A program made the translations under genes and the position numbers. The notes under the pieces are model-generated. The model worked only from the letters and a program-made list of their open reading frames with translations. It was not told where the DNA came from and searched no databases. A stretch of 64,000 bases of DNA from Clavelina lepadiformis (Eukaryota > Chordata > Ascidiacea > Aplousobranchia > Clavelinidae), in contig NC_135241.1 of the NCBI RefSeq assembly GCF_947623445.1, positions 23,934,501 through 23,998,500 of the forward strand. The letters run 5' to 3'. This document shows, one piece after another, positions 1 through 12,300 of this stretch. The stretch's first letter is position 1. Every line of letters starts with the position of its first letter.

Positions 1-1827
1 AAGAGCATAAGGACGATGACGTGGCAAAAACAAGTGCGTAGATATATTCATTTGCCAAAACCATTACTAATGCCTTAAATTGAAGAGAAACCTGCATAAC
101 TGCATGTAATGTCTGTGATAAAACGAACGTAGTAAGTAATTTCGAAACATTTGTTTGTTATGGACTCTCAGTAGTTTTGTTTTACAAAACTGAGAGATAG
201 AAGAAAACAGAATGAAAAAAGGTTTTTTGAAAGACTCGACTTAATGTGTGTTAACCTGAAATTTCGGTTGACTTGTGACGACTATGGCATGACCATTAAG
301 ACTAGTTTCCATCACTGACGAAACTGAACTCTATCATTTCCAGGCTTTCGTGAGCTTATTACGAATCCAAGTCTCTACCGGCCTCTGATAATAGCCATCG
401 TGATGCAACTGTCCCAGCAATTGTCTGGTATCAACGCGGTCTTCTATTACTCAACCGACATCTTCTTGGAGGCCGGCATACCACCTCTGTACACGTGAGT
501 GCTATGTTCAATACTAAAGAAGAACATTGTTGTTTATACCACGTGGGCAGTATTTGATCGTCGAGGAAAAAATGTAGGCTACGCTATTTTGCTGGTGTAT
601 TTTTGCCAGATGGCAATTGAACCATCGCAGTTGAAAGGAAATCAATTTATTGAACTTTAACTCACCGCTGTTTAGCCTTTCGTTCGGTTCATTCAAACTT
701 AAAGACGATTCAAATCGTCTGTGGATCGATTACTATATAGGTCTATTATAGAACCGATTATTACCGACCAAGAAGTAACATTTTGTCGACCGCAGTGTGA
801 CGTATGCAAATATATAAGGTTTGTAGGAAAAATTGGAAACATTTCTTGTTCTAATTTTATCCAACCACGCGCAGGGGAGTGGCCACGGTGGGCATGGGAG
901 TGGTCAACGTAATCATGACGTTGGTCAGCATCTCCCTTATCGAGAGAGCTGGTAGAAGGGTTCTTCATCTGGTCGGACTCGGAGGAATGTGCGCCTCCGC
1001 TGCCGTGCTCGCGGTGTGTGATCGTTTTGTTCTTTAAAAGTTGTGCTTTTTACGTTGTACTCTCCTTAAAAAAGCTTGACAAGTAATAGTAGTAGCTGCT
1101 TGTAGTTACTTTACTTCTAGAAACCGAGTCAGTATTCTAGGCTGCGTGGAAGGCGCAGCCAGAAAGGAAAAGTATTAAAATATGCTACGCTTTAAAAATA
1201 AGTTGGTTTACTCAAATTTGAAATATTTTCCTACCCAGGTTCTCTTGAACTTGCAACGAACTTCGGCTGTCTCTTGGCTGACCTTGGCCTTCATCTTGAT
1301 TTTCGTCGTCTTCTTCCAAACAGGACCTGGCGCCATCCCGTGGTTCATCACCGCTGAACTCTTCGATCAGGCTTCAAGACCGACCGCTGTCAGCATCGCC
1401 GGACTCTTCAACTGGCTCGGCAACTTTGCCGTGGGACTGGCGTAAGTTTAATTGAGACCTCTTGTACGCCACGTCACGCTTCTGTGACGCCGAACTGCCG
1501 TGCATGCGTTTTGTCGTGATGAGAACTATTATTATTGATCTATTCAGACACATTTCATGCAACACTAGACAATAATTTAAACATCTGCAAAGAATTGTCG
1601 GATTCCGATTTCAAAATGCTAATTTATCTCCTGTCCGCTTCAGCTATCCGCCCATTGCTTCAGCAATCGGTGGATACACTTTCGTCATCTTCGCCGTCTT
1701 TCTCGCCTTCTTCTGGATCTTCACCTTCTTCAAGGTGCCCGAGACCAAGGGAAGGAGCATCGCCGAGATCACCGCCCTCTTCTCCGGCGATCCGGCCATG
1801 CATTACACGAAGTCGACCATGTTATAA
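1..1827 (+). CDS. SLC2A: Glucose transporter, SLC2A (GLUT) family, 3' part of gene
   Basis: Facilitative hexose transporter of the plasma membrane. Five pieces splice in phase: 1-33 (cut by the window edge), 344-494, 875-1013, 1239-1441, 1644-1827 (TAA at 1825). They encode the last 235 residues, roughly TM7 to TM12 plus tail. Visible family motifs in order: [17 protein letters not shown] (TM7, with the QLS signature seen in glucose-selective class I GLUTs), ERAGRR after TM8, GPGAIPWF in TM10, and PETKGR after TM12. The tail is short and ends in KSTML. The piece at 1-33 is the least certain; it is supported by an in-phase GT donor and by loop-like residues just before the FREL segment. The N-terminal half lies outside the window, so the exact GLUT member cannot be named; class I is inferred from TM7. 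Confidence 0.93.
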
Positions 1828-1897
1828 ACTTTACCATGTGTTATGTTACAATGTATAGAGTGGCTTATAATCAAAAATCGGAATAATTTCCCTCGAA

Positions 1898-1930
1898 GTT
1901 TAACTGATTTCAGGCGAAAATCAGTTAAAC
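1898..1930 (+). other. Perfect 13-bp stem-loop in the GLUT 3' flank
   Basis: GTTTAACTGATTT at 1898-1910 is exactly reverse-complemented at 1918-1930, around a 7-base loop (1911-1917). It lies 70 bases after the GLUT stop codon, so it is probably within the 3' UTR and would fold in the mRNA. Role unknown. Confidence 0.6.
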
Positions 1931-4900
1931 GACGTATAATGTCGTTTCAGCTTTTGAAACTGCGACATGTCCGGATGATTTTATGAAAATCTCCAAATAA
2001 GCGAGAGAATGAGACTTGGAATTGGTTGCCCCGAACGCGGAACTGATTTCTGTAGCGGGTGGATTGCAATTCACAACTTCTGCTTTTTTTTTCTCATGTT
2101 ACTGTGCATGAGTTGGCCCTTGAAGAGAATATTCTCAGTTATTATCAAGTCTGTTGTTTACCAGGTCATAATAATCCACGTCTTTTCTATGTAGTGTAGT
2201 AAAGTATACCATCTAAGATTTTAATATCACATTAATGCTTTTTCGATGCAAAGTTTGATATTTTTTAAAGTATTTGGCCATCTATATTGCGTAATATAAT
2301 TATACATGGTATGATGTTTGCTTCGTTTTGGCTTTCCTGGCTCAAGCTTCTTCTGTGCTTGTTAAGAGCGCCACCTATAGGAAGATATACAGACAAGTAT
2401 CTCACCACAACCAGTCGCAAAAGAATAACATTTACCGCGATATCAAGCTTCGGCAGAACGAAGTAATAATGAGGATCATGTGAATTAATGCAAACAAGTT
2501 TCAATGCTTCTGCGTAAATAAATGCATATTTGACGCCTAGATAAGTGTAGCCTATATAAAGCATTTTTGTTTTAAATACGTGAGCCATGATTTCTATGTA
2601 ACTTTGCATGCAATTGATCTTGACCCGCGGGCAAAGTCATTACCAATAAGGTGCTGAGATAAACACAAGCAGGGTCATGTCCAAACAGTCACGACGTAGC
2701 CGTTAATAACAAGTACATAATATAATAACCGGTTGGCGGAAAACAATAACAAAATCTTGCCAAATTAATTTGCGGACGACGTCGCCATATTTCTAATGAA
2801 GTTGTTGAAAGAAGCCAAAAATGTTTCAAGACATTATTAAATTAAAAAATTTAAATTTGTACAAAATCCCTTTTGGGTAAAGTTCAACTGACAATCGTTC
2901 ACTTCAGAATAAATTGCACAAAGAAGTTGCAGCTTCAGCGCACAGCATTGTTACGAGAGAGATGAACCAGACTTGTGATTGACACTTTGGCGACTCCTTT
3001 GTCTGTGGTCTAATTATTTACATTTTATTAAGTTTTTTTTGTGAGACGATTCAATTATATTTAAGTTCCAGAGAAAAGTTTCAGTTTAATCTAATAACGT
3101 CATAACACAAGATTTCCGGACATTATTGCTTAACAAAAAAAAACGTTGTGAAAGATTTGAAAACATAGGCTATATGGGTAACATTTTAAAGTTTTCCGGA
3201 CTTTTTTATGATATTATGTATAGCAGTAGCTATAGGTTTAACTAAATGCAATTTATTCGTATTACAGTCTTACACTATAGGTTGTATAGAGCAACTCCAA
3301 ATTCTAAAGAGCCCTATAATTAACTATCCTAATTTCCTATTAATTCCCTAACCCCTAATTTCTTTCCTATGAGAGAATTCAATTCTTTAGAAGAAAGTAA
3401 AACCACCGATGTTAACAGTGACAATGGCGGTGTTTGCAGTAATTTAACAAAAATTTTAAACAAACTTGAAAATCGTAGAAATTTTACGGCCGTCATAAAC
3501 TATCAGGTTCAACCCGAAGACTCATATAAATTTAAGAGACGTCCTAGCTGAGTCCTTGGCGAAACCTTAACCGTTTCATTAGCAGCGATAACGACCTTGG
3601 GTGTGGCCGCTTCGGGTCAAATGTCAACCGCAAAGATAACTGTGTCTTGTTGATTTACTACCTTGGTACCCTTGTGACGTCATAGTGTATCGCCCCCTAG
3701 GTAAACATGTCATATTCGGGTTAATCGGGATTGACATTACGAGTCAAAAGTCTCGTTTTTGACAGCGGGACTTTTTGAATGCTGACGAAGTCGTATTTTA
3801 TTTTAAGTCCGGGTTTAAGTTTCCTTAAATCGTTTGACGTCCCGCATTGTCAAGATATCCCTGTGACATTGTTCAATATAAATCTTGCAACCTTACAATT
3901 TGTTATGTAAAATCATTTCTGCGACAATGCCTGAAAGGTTAAAAACCTCAAACGAACTTACAAGTTTAGATCCGGCTCCGGCCCAGATTGATAAATTTTA
4001 TGAATTTTTTTTATGTATTTGATAAAAAACGCGAATTTTTTTGGGCTACTGTTGGGCAAAAGACGCGCGTGGTTGTTAATATTTCTTGGCTTGTCTTAGT
4101 CGCTTCAGGGCCCAGCAGAGTTTTTACACCATTGCCGTTACCAGCGGCAATATTTAAGCAAACCTACTGTTAAAAATATGTGAGCTTCGTCGGTGGAACT
4201 GCCATCACCATAAAGGGGATAAATTAGATCTGTGATGACGTAATAGCCTTGCGGTATAAATGAATCGTTTTTACTGTACCAAAAATCTTTTTCGAAACAA
4301 AAAATTCTTTGGCTAAGAAATGACATCAGTGAATCTTCGACGAATAAGATTATCCTCCGGGACTAGGTAAACTTGACCACCCGCAGAAAATCACACAAGT
4401 TCGGGGTCAAGTTACTTTGCTTAGCAACATTAAGTTGTTACTATTCCTCTTATGTCGTCGAACAATGTTATTATTACCATAACAATCTTCTACGTAGCTG
4501 ACTGACCACACCATCTGTCACACTCGGACCTATCAGTTCGCGTAAATAGATTCGTGGGAAAAAGATTGTTATAAGCGAAACGTGGAGAGTTAATTTCTAA
4601 AGGAAATCCGTCTCAAATAAACTTGTTCCTTTACATATTAAACAAAAACAATGAGAAAAAGGTCAAACCAAGAACTGCTGTGATTTGTGACCCCTTGCTG
4701 TGTTTTGCAGTAAATTTCACGCCAATTATATTCCACAACGACGACCGCGATAAGTTGTCTGTCAAAAAATCTCTGAACCAATTGCTTAATCCACGTTTTT
4801 GAAACAGCGATAAAACTACACTACAATGTGATCGATAAAAAAATTTAATCGCATCTTATTAAGGTTTAAGCCATAAGTGTAGAAAGATAAATCTTTTGAT

Positions 4901-6319
4901 GGGTTTATGCCGCAAACATAAACAGCTTATAGAAGATGAAATTAAACAGCAATTAGCAACATGTGGAACATAACATAACACTGGCGGAGTCCTGTTTCAA
5001 GGAATCTATAACTGACCATTAGACTGAATTTGAAACCCCGTTGCAGCAATGTAATTAGAAGAATACTTGCTCGAAAAGCGATTTTTTCAGACAGTTTCGC
5101 AACTTTTTACGTTATTTCCGTTATGGTTATTTAGCTAAATCTTTGCACGTGGAAACCTGTTTATTACAGCACAATAGGTTAATAATAAACCGGTTATGGC
5201 GCAGTAATTACAGTTGTGACAACGTAGTTGGATCTCGTCAACTTGTGAATGTTCTGGAAGGTTTGCTTCGATTGCAATGCTGCTTCATTACGTCATATAA
5301 TCCCGTTCAAGTTATTGGTCCTTGTGATTTGAAAATAGTTGAAATTTATTGGACGATGCTCGTAAACGTCACGTTTTACAACAATATTCTATTGTGACCT
5401 CATATTGCGATTAGTAAAGGAAGAAATCCATTTTTGTCAAGTTGTTTTGTCTTCTTCTAAAATAAAAACGTGGACGACGCGTCGTCCGGTAGTTGGTGTT
5501 TATCAAATAACGGCCAGTCTTTCCGCAAACTTGGAGGAATTCGATATAATTTTACGAGCACCATAAGCTTTATTACTCGTGTGAAAAACACAACAACCTT
5601 TGCAATACAAAATTTATTTTTACGTTGAGCCCCACATACTTGTATATAGATGCAAATGTTTGCTCATAATCGTACAAGCTCAACTTAAACAAATTTGCTT
5701 TCCACCCACGGCAAAATTGTCATCATAAAGGCCCGCGGTCATCTAATTTGTTGATTACTTTTGGATTGAAACCAATGCAGCGTTTTACAAAACCGCTAAA
5801 CGTTTTACGTGAAGCTCGCCTTCAAACCTAACCTTTCTCTGTGGCTGTCGACGCCTTGGAAACAAACCGCATTGATCGGACAAGACCACTTTATTCTGCC
5901 GCTTGACTGGTCTCGTTTTACCGCAAAGACACCTCAGAAAAACCGCTCAACATCAAAACTCGGCATCGAGGTGTACAAATTAAATTGGTAATGATCTTTC
6001 GCACAAGTTTGAACACTATTTCAGGATCCTTTGTATTTAGCGTCCGCGCTACAGTCGCCTAATTCTTAGTACGTATACTCTGGGGTAGTTTTTTTTCAAG
6101 CCTCATACAACAAGCCTTAATTTAAATAATTGCTGCGTTTACAGCTCGATTACCTCGAGATGAATCTACCTTTGCACGGTCTTGTCTTACATGACTGGCA
6201 CTACTTGTTGCCTTCATGGTGCTAGTGGCTAAAAAAATTAGGTTGAAACGGTTTTTGCTAATATCTGAAATAGAAACTTATCTGCATAAAATATAGTTCT
6301 TTATTTAAGCTGTTTTTAG

Positions 6320-6358
6320 TTTATTTATTTATTTATTTATTTATTCGTTTATTTATTT
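6320..6358. repeat. TTTA microsatellite
   Basis: About nine TTTA units, one interrupted by a C. Simple-sequence repeat in intergenic DNA. Confidence 0.85.
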
Positions 6359-8229
6359 TAACGTAATTAAGTCGTTGCACGACATCGCGTGTTACTGTGC
6401 AAAAGGTCGAAGGTCGAACAGTGCAACGGTAGGCCGCTGTGTAGGCCAATCGTGTTTCAGCCAGAAGATATTTTGATCGAATTCGCAGCTAAATGTGAGA
6501 CCGGAAACTTATTTAAAATCGTGTTTTGGCGGCCCAGTTACGTCGGCATCGGCAGCAGCACGTTTATTGGCGCGATACCTGGAAGCCTAATTTTGAGGAA
6601 GAAATTCGCAAGCTAATTTGCTTTATTAGATGACTATGATGATTTTCAGTCTGCACGAAGTGAGGATGATTACGTCATCAGAGCAAATGACCAACCACAG
6701 CGTCATACTGACAATATATCGCCTCATAATAGAGCAATTTGCAAAGAGCGTTGTTATCGAAAGGGCTCATCAGCATTGGAAGCAACCAAGGCAAAGTGTG
6801 CGGTAAATTGGTGTTTGCAATTTGCTTAACGCGCTGATGAAAATCTTGAACAATTTTCAACAAAATTGACGCCGCCCTTTGTGTTGAACGACAAAGTTTA
6901 GAATAACTCGATTCCGGTCGTTATGAATATCCAGCTTATGCTGACGAACACATAAACCTTCATAAGATCATTATTTCGTCACAATAGATCGCCTAATCAC
7001 TTCAAAACACAACCATTATCTATGAGTTATAAAAAAATTTTCACTACAAATTACAAGAAATTGGTAAATTTTATGAACAAAATCCAATTGGCTTTTCGGA
7101 GGGTTGCAAACTCCGAGGTGTGGCGACGCCAGTTAAGCCCCGGGGGCATGTTCCGCGTCAATCTGGCCGTGCCTGTTTGCCATTTCCCGTGTCAACCACC
7201 GCAAGCCTCTCACTATAGGCGGTACCTGGCTTTTAGTGACCGCATAATGAATGGGGCTTGTTAATTTCTTCAAGTTCAACTAAATTTGACGTCACAACTG
7301 TACTTCCGGCTTTTGTTCATGACGTCTCGACGACGACGTTTGTGGGGGGGGGGGGAGGAGCCAAAACAAATTCAATTTTATAGAGTTGCGTATAAAATTT
7401 TCTTAGGATTATGGGACCGTGTTTATTTTTGCAGTCTGTTGCGGCACAACAAACAAGTAGGCTGCGCAGGACTCTAACAAGGTTATAAAAATATTTCCGC
7501 TAAAGCAAGGAAGCTTGCACGGTCGGTTTAGATTTGCCTACGAGCCATAATATAGCTGCATTTACAGCTAAAAATTATTTTTTTAAACAAAATTTTGACG
7601 GTATCTGCGCCAACGATTTGCGCAAAAACACCACATTCTTGCTCTTGCTACGTCACGGAGTGATAAAATAAATAGAAAGATGGTGGAGAAAAAAGCGAGC
7701 GGTGATATCTCGCGTCTCTCTGCTCGATGAAGTAACTTCGGTATAAACTGGTCGTACATTGTCAACCGTGGTTAGTATAAGCTCTACCAGGGCACAAGTG
7801 ACACGGTTATGAAGTCAATAATCTGGCGTGGAAATCGACGAAGCAACCGGTCAAGGGCAACTTCGTCATAATACTAATTAAAATGTCACAGTTTTTCTCT
7901 GTGGCGCAACAACCCTAGTAAAGTTGGTCTGGCTGAGAATAACGCGACGCGAGGAGTCTTTGAGGGATTGCAAGCAGGAGCGTCGTCTACGGGTCAATTT
8001 TGATAAAATAAAAAAAGCTTTTCTCCATCGCAGAAAAGATTATATCGAGGAGAATTAGCTCGTAGCTAAGCCAGCAGCATTCTTTATTCTTAATGAAACT
8101 ATGCCATGCGCGGCTTATTGCGGGAGTGTTGGCTCAAAACCTAAATGTCGCGCCGTTCAAAACCACGCCCACAGTAAGAACATCATGCATCAGAGGTTGG
8201 AAGGTTTCATTGAGCTGATAGCAGTGTTG

Positions 8230-8720
8230 CGACGTCATCATTGAATTTAAGATTTAAATTAAAAATATAAATTAAATAAGATTTTCGTTTAAATCTTATT
8301 TAAAAATTTAGCTATAAATAAACTTTAAGCTATGTTTGTAATCGCAAATGTCAAGCGAATTGGAAATAGAATCTTCCAAAATATCATTTTTGTGTTTAGA
8401 AAAGAACTTGTCATAAGTTCATAACTGATTTTAACTTGTTCTAATTTTCCGGTTTAACTCTTCTGTTGGACAAGAAAAGTTTGGACAAAATAGGTAATTT
8501 TAATGATTTTTCTTACAATTGCTTATCGATAAGTTTTGTTTGCTTCAAAAATATGGCGATTCAGACTTCATTTCGAAACAAATTTAAATCCTAATTTTAA
8601 TAAAAATTTAAAAACACCATAAGTTTATGTTTACAAACAAATTCACATAAAAATATGAAAAAATGAGATTTATTAATTTAATGTAAACAAATATTTTTTA
8701 TAAAAATAATGTGTAAGTAA
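8230..8720. other. AT-rich block with a small hairpin
   Basis: Strongly AT-rich DNA built of TTTAAAT-type words. It includes a perfect 11-bp inverted repeat (8274-8284 and 8291-8301, AAATAAGATTT / AAATCTTATTT). No coding signal. Confidence 0.5.
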
Positions 8721-9317
8721 ATAAATTCACCAAAAACGTCGCGTCATCACTTCCGCTGAACTACGAACTTGATAATAAAAGTGAGCAGGCCTTATTGTTA
8801 CGAAATAAGCGACTTTAGGAAGCAAGAAGCGTTTTTTAATCACGTGTAAAATTGCGTTGTGCAGACACCGGCATTTAGTTCTTTTAAAACGTGATGATGA
8901 TTGAAGTAATTATCAAGTCATAATCGAAGTATGATAGTAATAGATGGTTGCGTCTATGAAAAGGCCAGTGACAAGTTTTATTTACGATGGAAAATGTCGT
9001 TTTGATTTAACAAAAAGTAACATTATGATGCATAAAGTAGTCAAACAAGGTTTAAAAGCCGCTCTCTAGGCAGAACTTTCTTAAATCCTTTAGTGTACTA
9101 GATTAGCAAATCGCCTGATACAATCAGTTCTGTTGGGTCACAATCGCCACAAGGCAGGGCACATTATGACTTAACACCGCTCTATGTGACGTGATAATGT
9201 CAAGTTAATTTGCTGTGTATCGCTTTCGAGTTTGAGAGGTGGAATCTTTGAAATTCAAGCAGTGATTTTCTCTCAATTATCATATTCATTTTTGTAGATC
9301 TGCTTGGAATAGGAAAA

Positions 9318-12300
9318 ATGACCGCCTATTACGTGATCGTTTTTCTATGCGTTTTCCTTGGTAAGGTTACCAGATATATAAGATGTGCCTTTAGCAGTAA
9401 TTTTGATAGTTTTATTTTCATCTGATCTCGATCTTTATGTAAATTTCATTCACCAAAATTCGTCCATGCTGGTAGTCAGAATTCTTATTAGCGGGCTTAT
9501 GAGACAATTTATTAATTTTTATTTTAAAATTCAGGAAATTTTAAGTCTATCCTTGGCCAGAGCTGTTCAGTCGCCTTGGGGTCAAGGGTCGACTGTGGAT
9601 GGGGCGGCATCACTCCACAGCAATGCAAAGGGTTAGGTAGGTACCTGTCACATAAGAAATCCAGCACCTCAACCTATTCTTGCATCGAATTTAACTGTAC
9701 AATTTTAGATTGCTGTTGGGATTCGTCTAAGCCTGGTTCCCCTTGGTGCTTCAAACGAGATTCTACGTCATCGAACGTGGACAGCGAGGGATCTTTAGGT
9801 GCTTCGTCCCGTCTGGACCCAAATAACCCCCCGCCGCAAGCGCAATTCCCGTACAGGCCGACAAATGCAATTATTCGTGAGTTGGCTCAATGACGTATAA
9901 CGTTTATTTTGTTAATCTAGAGTAGGCGAAAGAAGCGGCAGGCGTCCAAATCTAGGTTATAAACACATGTAAAGGAACCCGCCGGAATTATCGCATTTTG
10001 CGTCACACCGATGCCGCTGATACATATACGGGTGGGTGTCGATTGTTACATACAATGCTGCTGTTGCTGCGATGCCGACGTAAAAAGATTTTCGTTTCTG
10101 CTCTAAATATTCAGAAGAAAAACAAACAGAGCGCAACAGTAATTTACTGAAATTTCTCACCGTTGCAACATGTTAGCGATGATTTCCAACTGAGTTGTTT
10201 ATTTTTTTCGTACAGTTTGTGTACATCCACCTGTCGTCTGCCAACCTCGCAACCCTGGTATCTTGAGAAGTCGACGTCAATTTCTGACGACATTCACCCC
10301 ATAAATAAATAAACTGCGCGTTCAAGAGATCTTTAACACGTCACTTGACCCAATGCGTCGCAACGCGTAGCACAACGTTACAATTAGAGAAAATTCCACG
10401 TCTGTGCCGCATATGCAGAAAAGCGGTTTTATTTGCACGCATGAGTGGTTTGTTTCTTCGTTAACAAAACCGCTGGTATTTGGTAATAAACACGCATTAT
10501 CGCAGATTATCGGAATTATTGTTAAAGCGAGTGACCTTCCATGCAAGGTACCACCAGGTACGGTTGTAACGAATCTCGAAGCGATGCTATCAGAACATGA
10601 AATATGAGAACCGATGAAAGTTTTGCCGCGCCTTAAAAAAGACTTTAAAATTTTTTTATCATCTAATAGCGAAATCATTTTCACTGAATTTAAATCTCAT
10701 CGATAGTTTAATAAAAAAAACTTGTTTTAGAAAGTTAATCTTTTGGCACGAATTGCATGGACTGTGTGCCAGATAGCAATTCTTCAAATGATGTTTCTTT
10801 CCAGAATATTCCGGTTCTTGTCTCTTTCACTGCTCCTCGGTGAGGCAGGAGGAACGAATCTCTTGTTCCAATGGATTTTCGGATGAAAGATCTTGCCTCG
10901 CTGTTGGATGTTGCTACGATAGGAGCGCTCAAGATCAAAGCAGACAATGCTACTATCCAGCAGGTGACGACTTGTGAAAGTTTTTTTTTTTTTTTGTAAA
11001 AAGCTTAAGTCATTTGTAAAGTGTATTGCTATGTTAGTTCAGGTTCTTTTTTAGTTTTTGAACTTTTTACTTAATGATCATCTACATTGTGATGTCATTC
11101 GTTATATTATTATGTCAATGCGGTATTGTATTGTCTTATATATTATAATGAATACCTATCAATCATGTAATGAAACGTGAGACATGAAGGAGGATGGCGG
11201 TAAATTCCTCCCCCGAATAAAACATGTAACTTTTCTTCTTAAAACCCAGGCACCAGCAGGCCCTGTCCGAGTCCAGTGTGCCAGATGCCGAGTGGGATAT
11301 TGCGCCGTTGTGCGGCAGACAACATGCCTGCTGACATGTGTCAATCATTGGGATGCTGTTCCTATCAGATGACGCAAAACAGAGTTTGCTATTTCCAGGA
11401 AGGTGAGTTAGTGAATTCTGAAAGATTTCTAGGATTTATTTTGCGCTCTCCAATGTCATTTCGCTTATCGTATCAATGTATTCCGTGTTTATTTTATGCA
11501 AAGAGTCTGAGAAGCGTTGACAGAGGGCTAAATGTTTTTGTTTTTCTTTAACTAGACGCACCAATACCTCGTAATATTCCTTCGCCAAATATCCTTCCAC
11601 CCAACCCACCTTTCAACCCGGGTAACAACCGACCTCTCACGTTTCCACCGGCAAGAAACCCCCCTCCGACCACCACTACAACCGCCCCTGTGACCACCAC
11701 TGTTTCAACAACCCCTTCAACCACAACGAAGAAGATGAGCTTTATCGATATCCTACGACGTCATCACGGCGGCAGCCTGGGCGGCAATTCTGTTCTCGAC
11801 ATTTTGACAAAGACAATGTCGCAACTGACAAGAAACCGTTCCCGAACGGACGGGGAATCCAGAGACAAAGCAACCCCCAGGTTAGGACCGTTTATTTTCA
11901 GCACGTAAAATGAACGCAACGAGTCCTTGTTCAAAGAATAACTTGTATTAACCTTTCTAACCCTGTATCCGTGTATTAGCGTAAGATAATACTATAATTT
12001 CCTGTTATTTGTTGGGTTAATTGTGATGTAACAAGGATACGAACGACAGATCGTGTAATTATTTGCTCCTTGTTTCTTTCTCATTTCGCCCAAGTCGCAA
12101 TTTGACCAGTTTCATCCGGCGCAAGAGAAAAAATATTATCACCGGTCTTTAAACTTTTCATCAGAACTCCAACGACCACTGCCAGCACCACCACAACGAC
12201 AACTTTTGCGACCACAACAAGGGTGACCACGCCACCAACCACACTACCACCTCCGGTCACTAGAAGAGTCTGTAACTGGTTCGGCGGATGTAAGTATCAC

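Larger units (their letters stand above)
1931..9317. other. Gene-free stretch between the GLUT and protease genes
   Basis: About 7.4 kb in which I find no exon that splices or resembles a known protein. The longest open frame (2265-2609, minus, 114 codons) has no recognisable motif. The stretch holds a TTTA microsatellite (6320-6358), a 12-base G run (7344-7355), and a very AT-rich block (8230-8720). It may carry regulatory DNA for the flanking genes but nothing in it can be named. Confidence 0.5.

Noticed and set aside
2265-2609. 114-codon minus-strand open frame after the GLUT gene
   Set aside because: No motif, no splice partner, and composition as expected for AT-rich intergenic DNA.
7022-7264. 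80-codon frame with a locally GC-rich core
   Set aside because: No homology, no splice sites in phase; the GC-rich stretch may be regulatory but nothing supports a gene.
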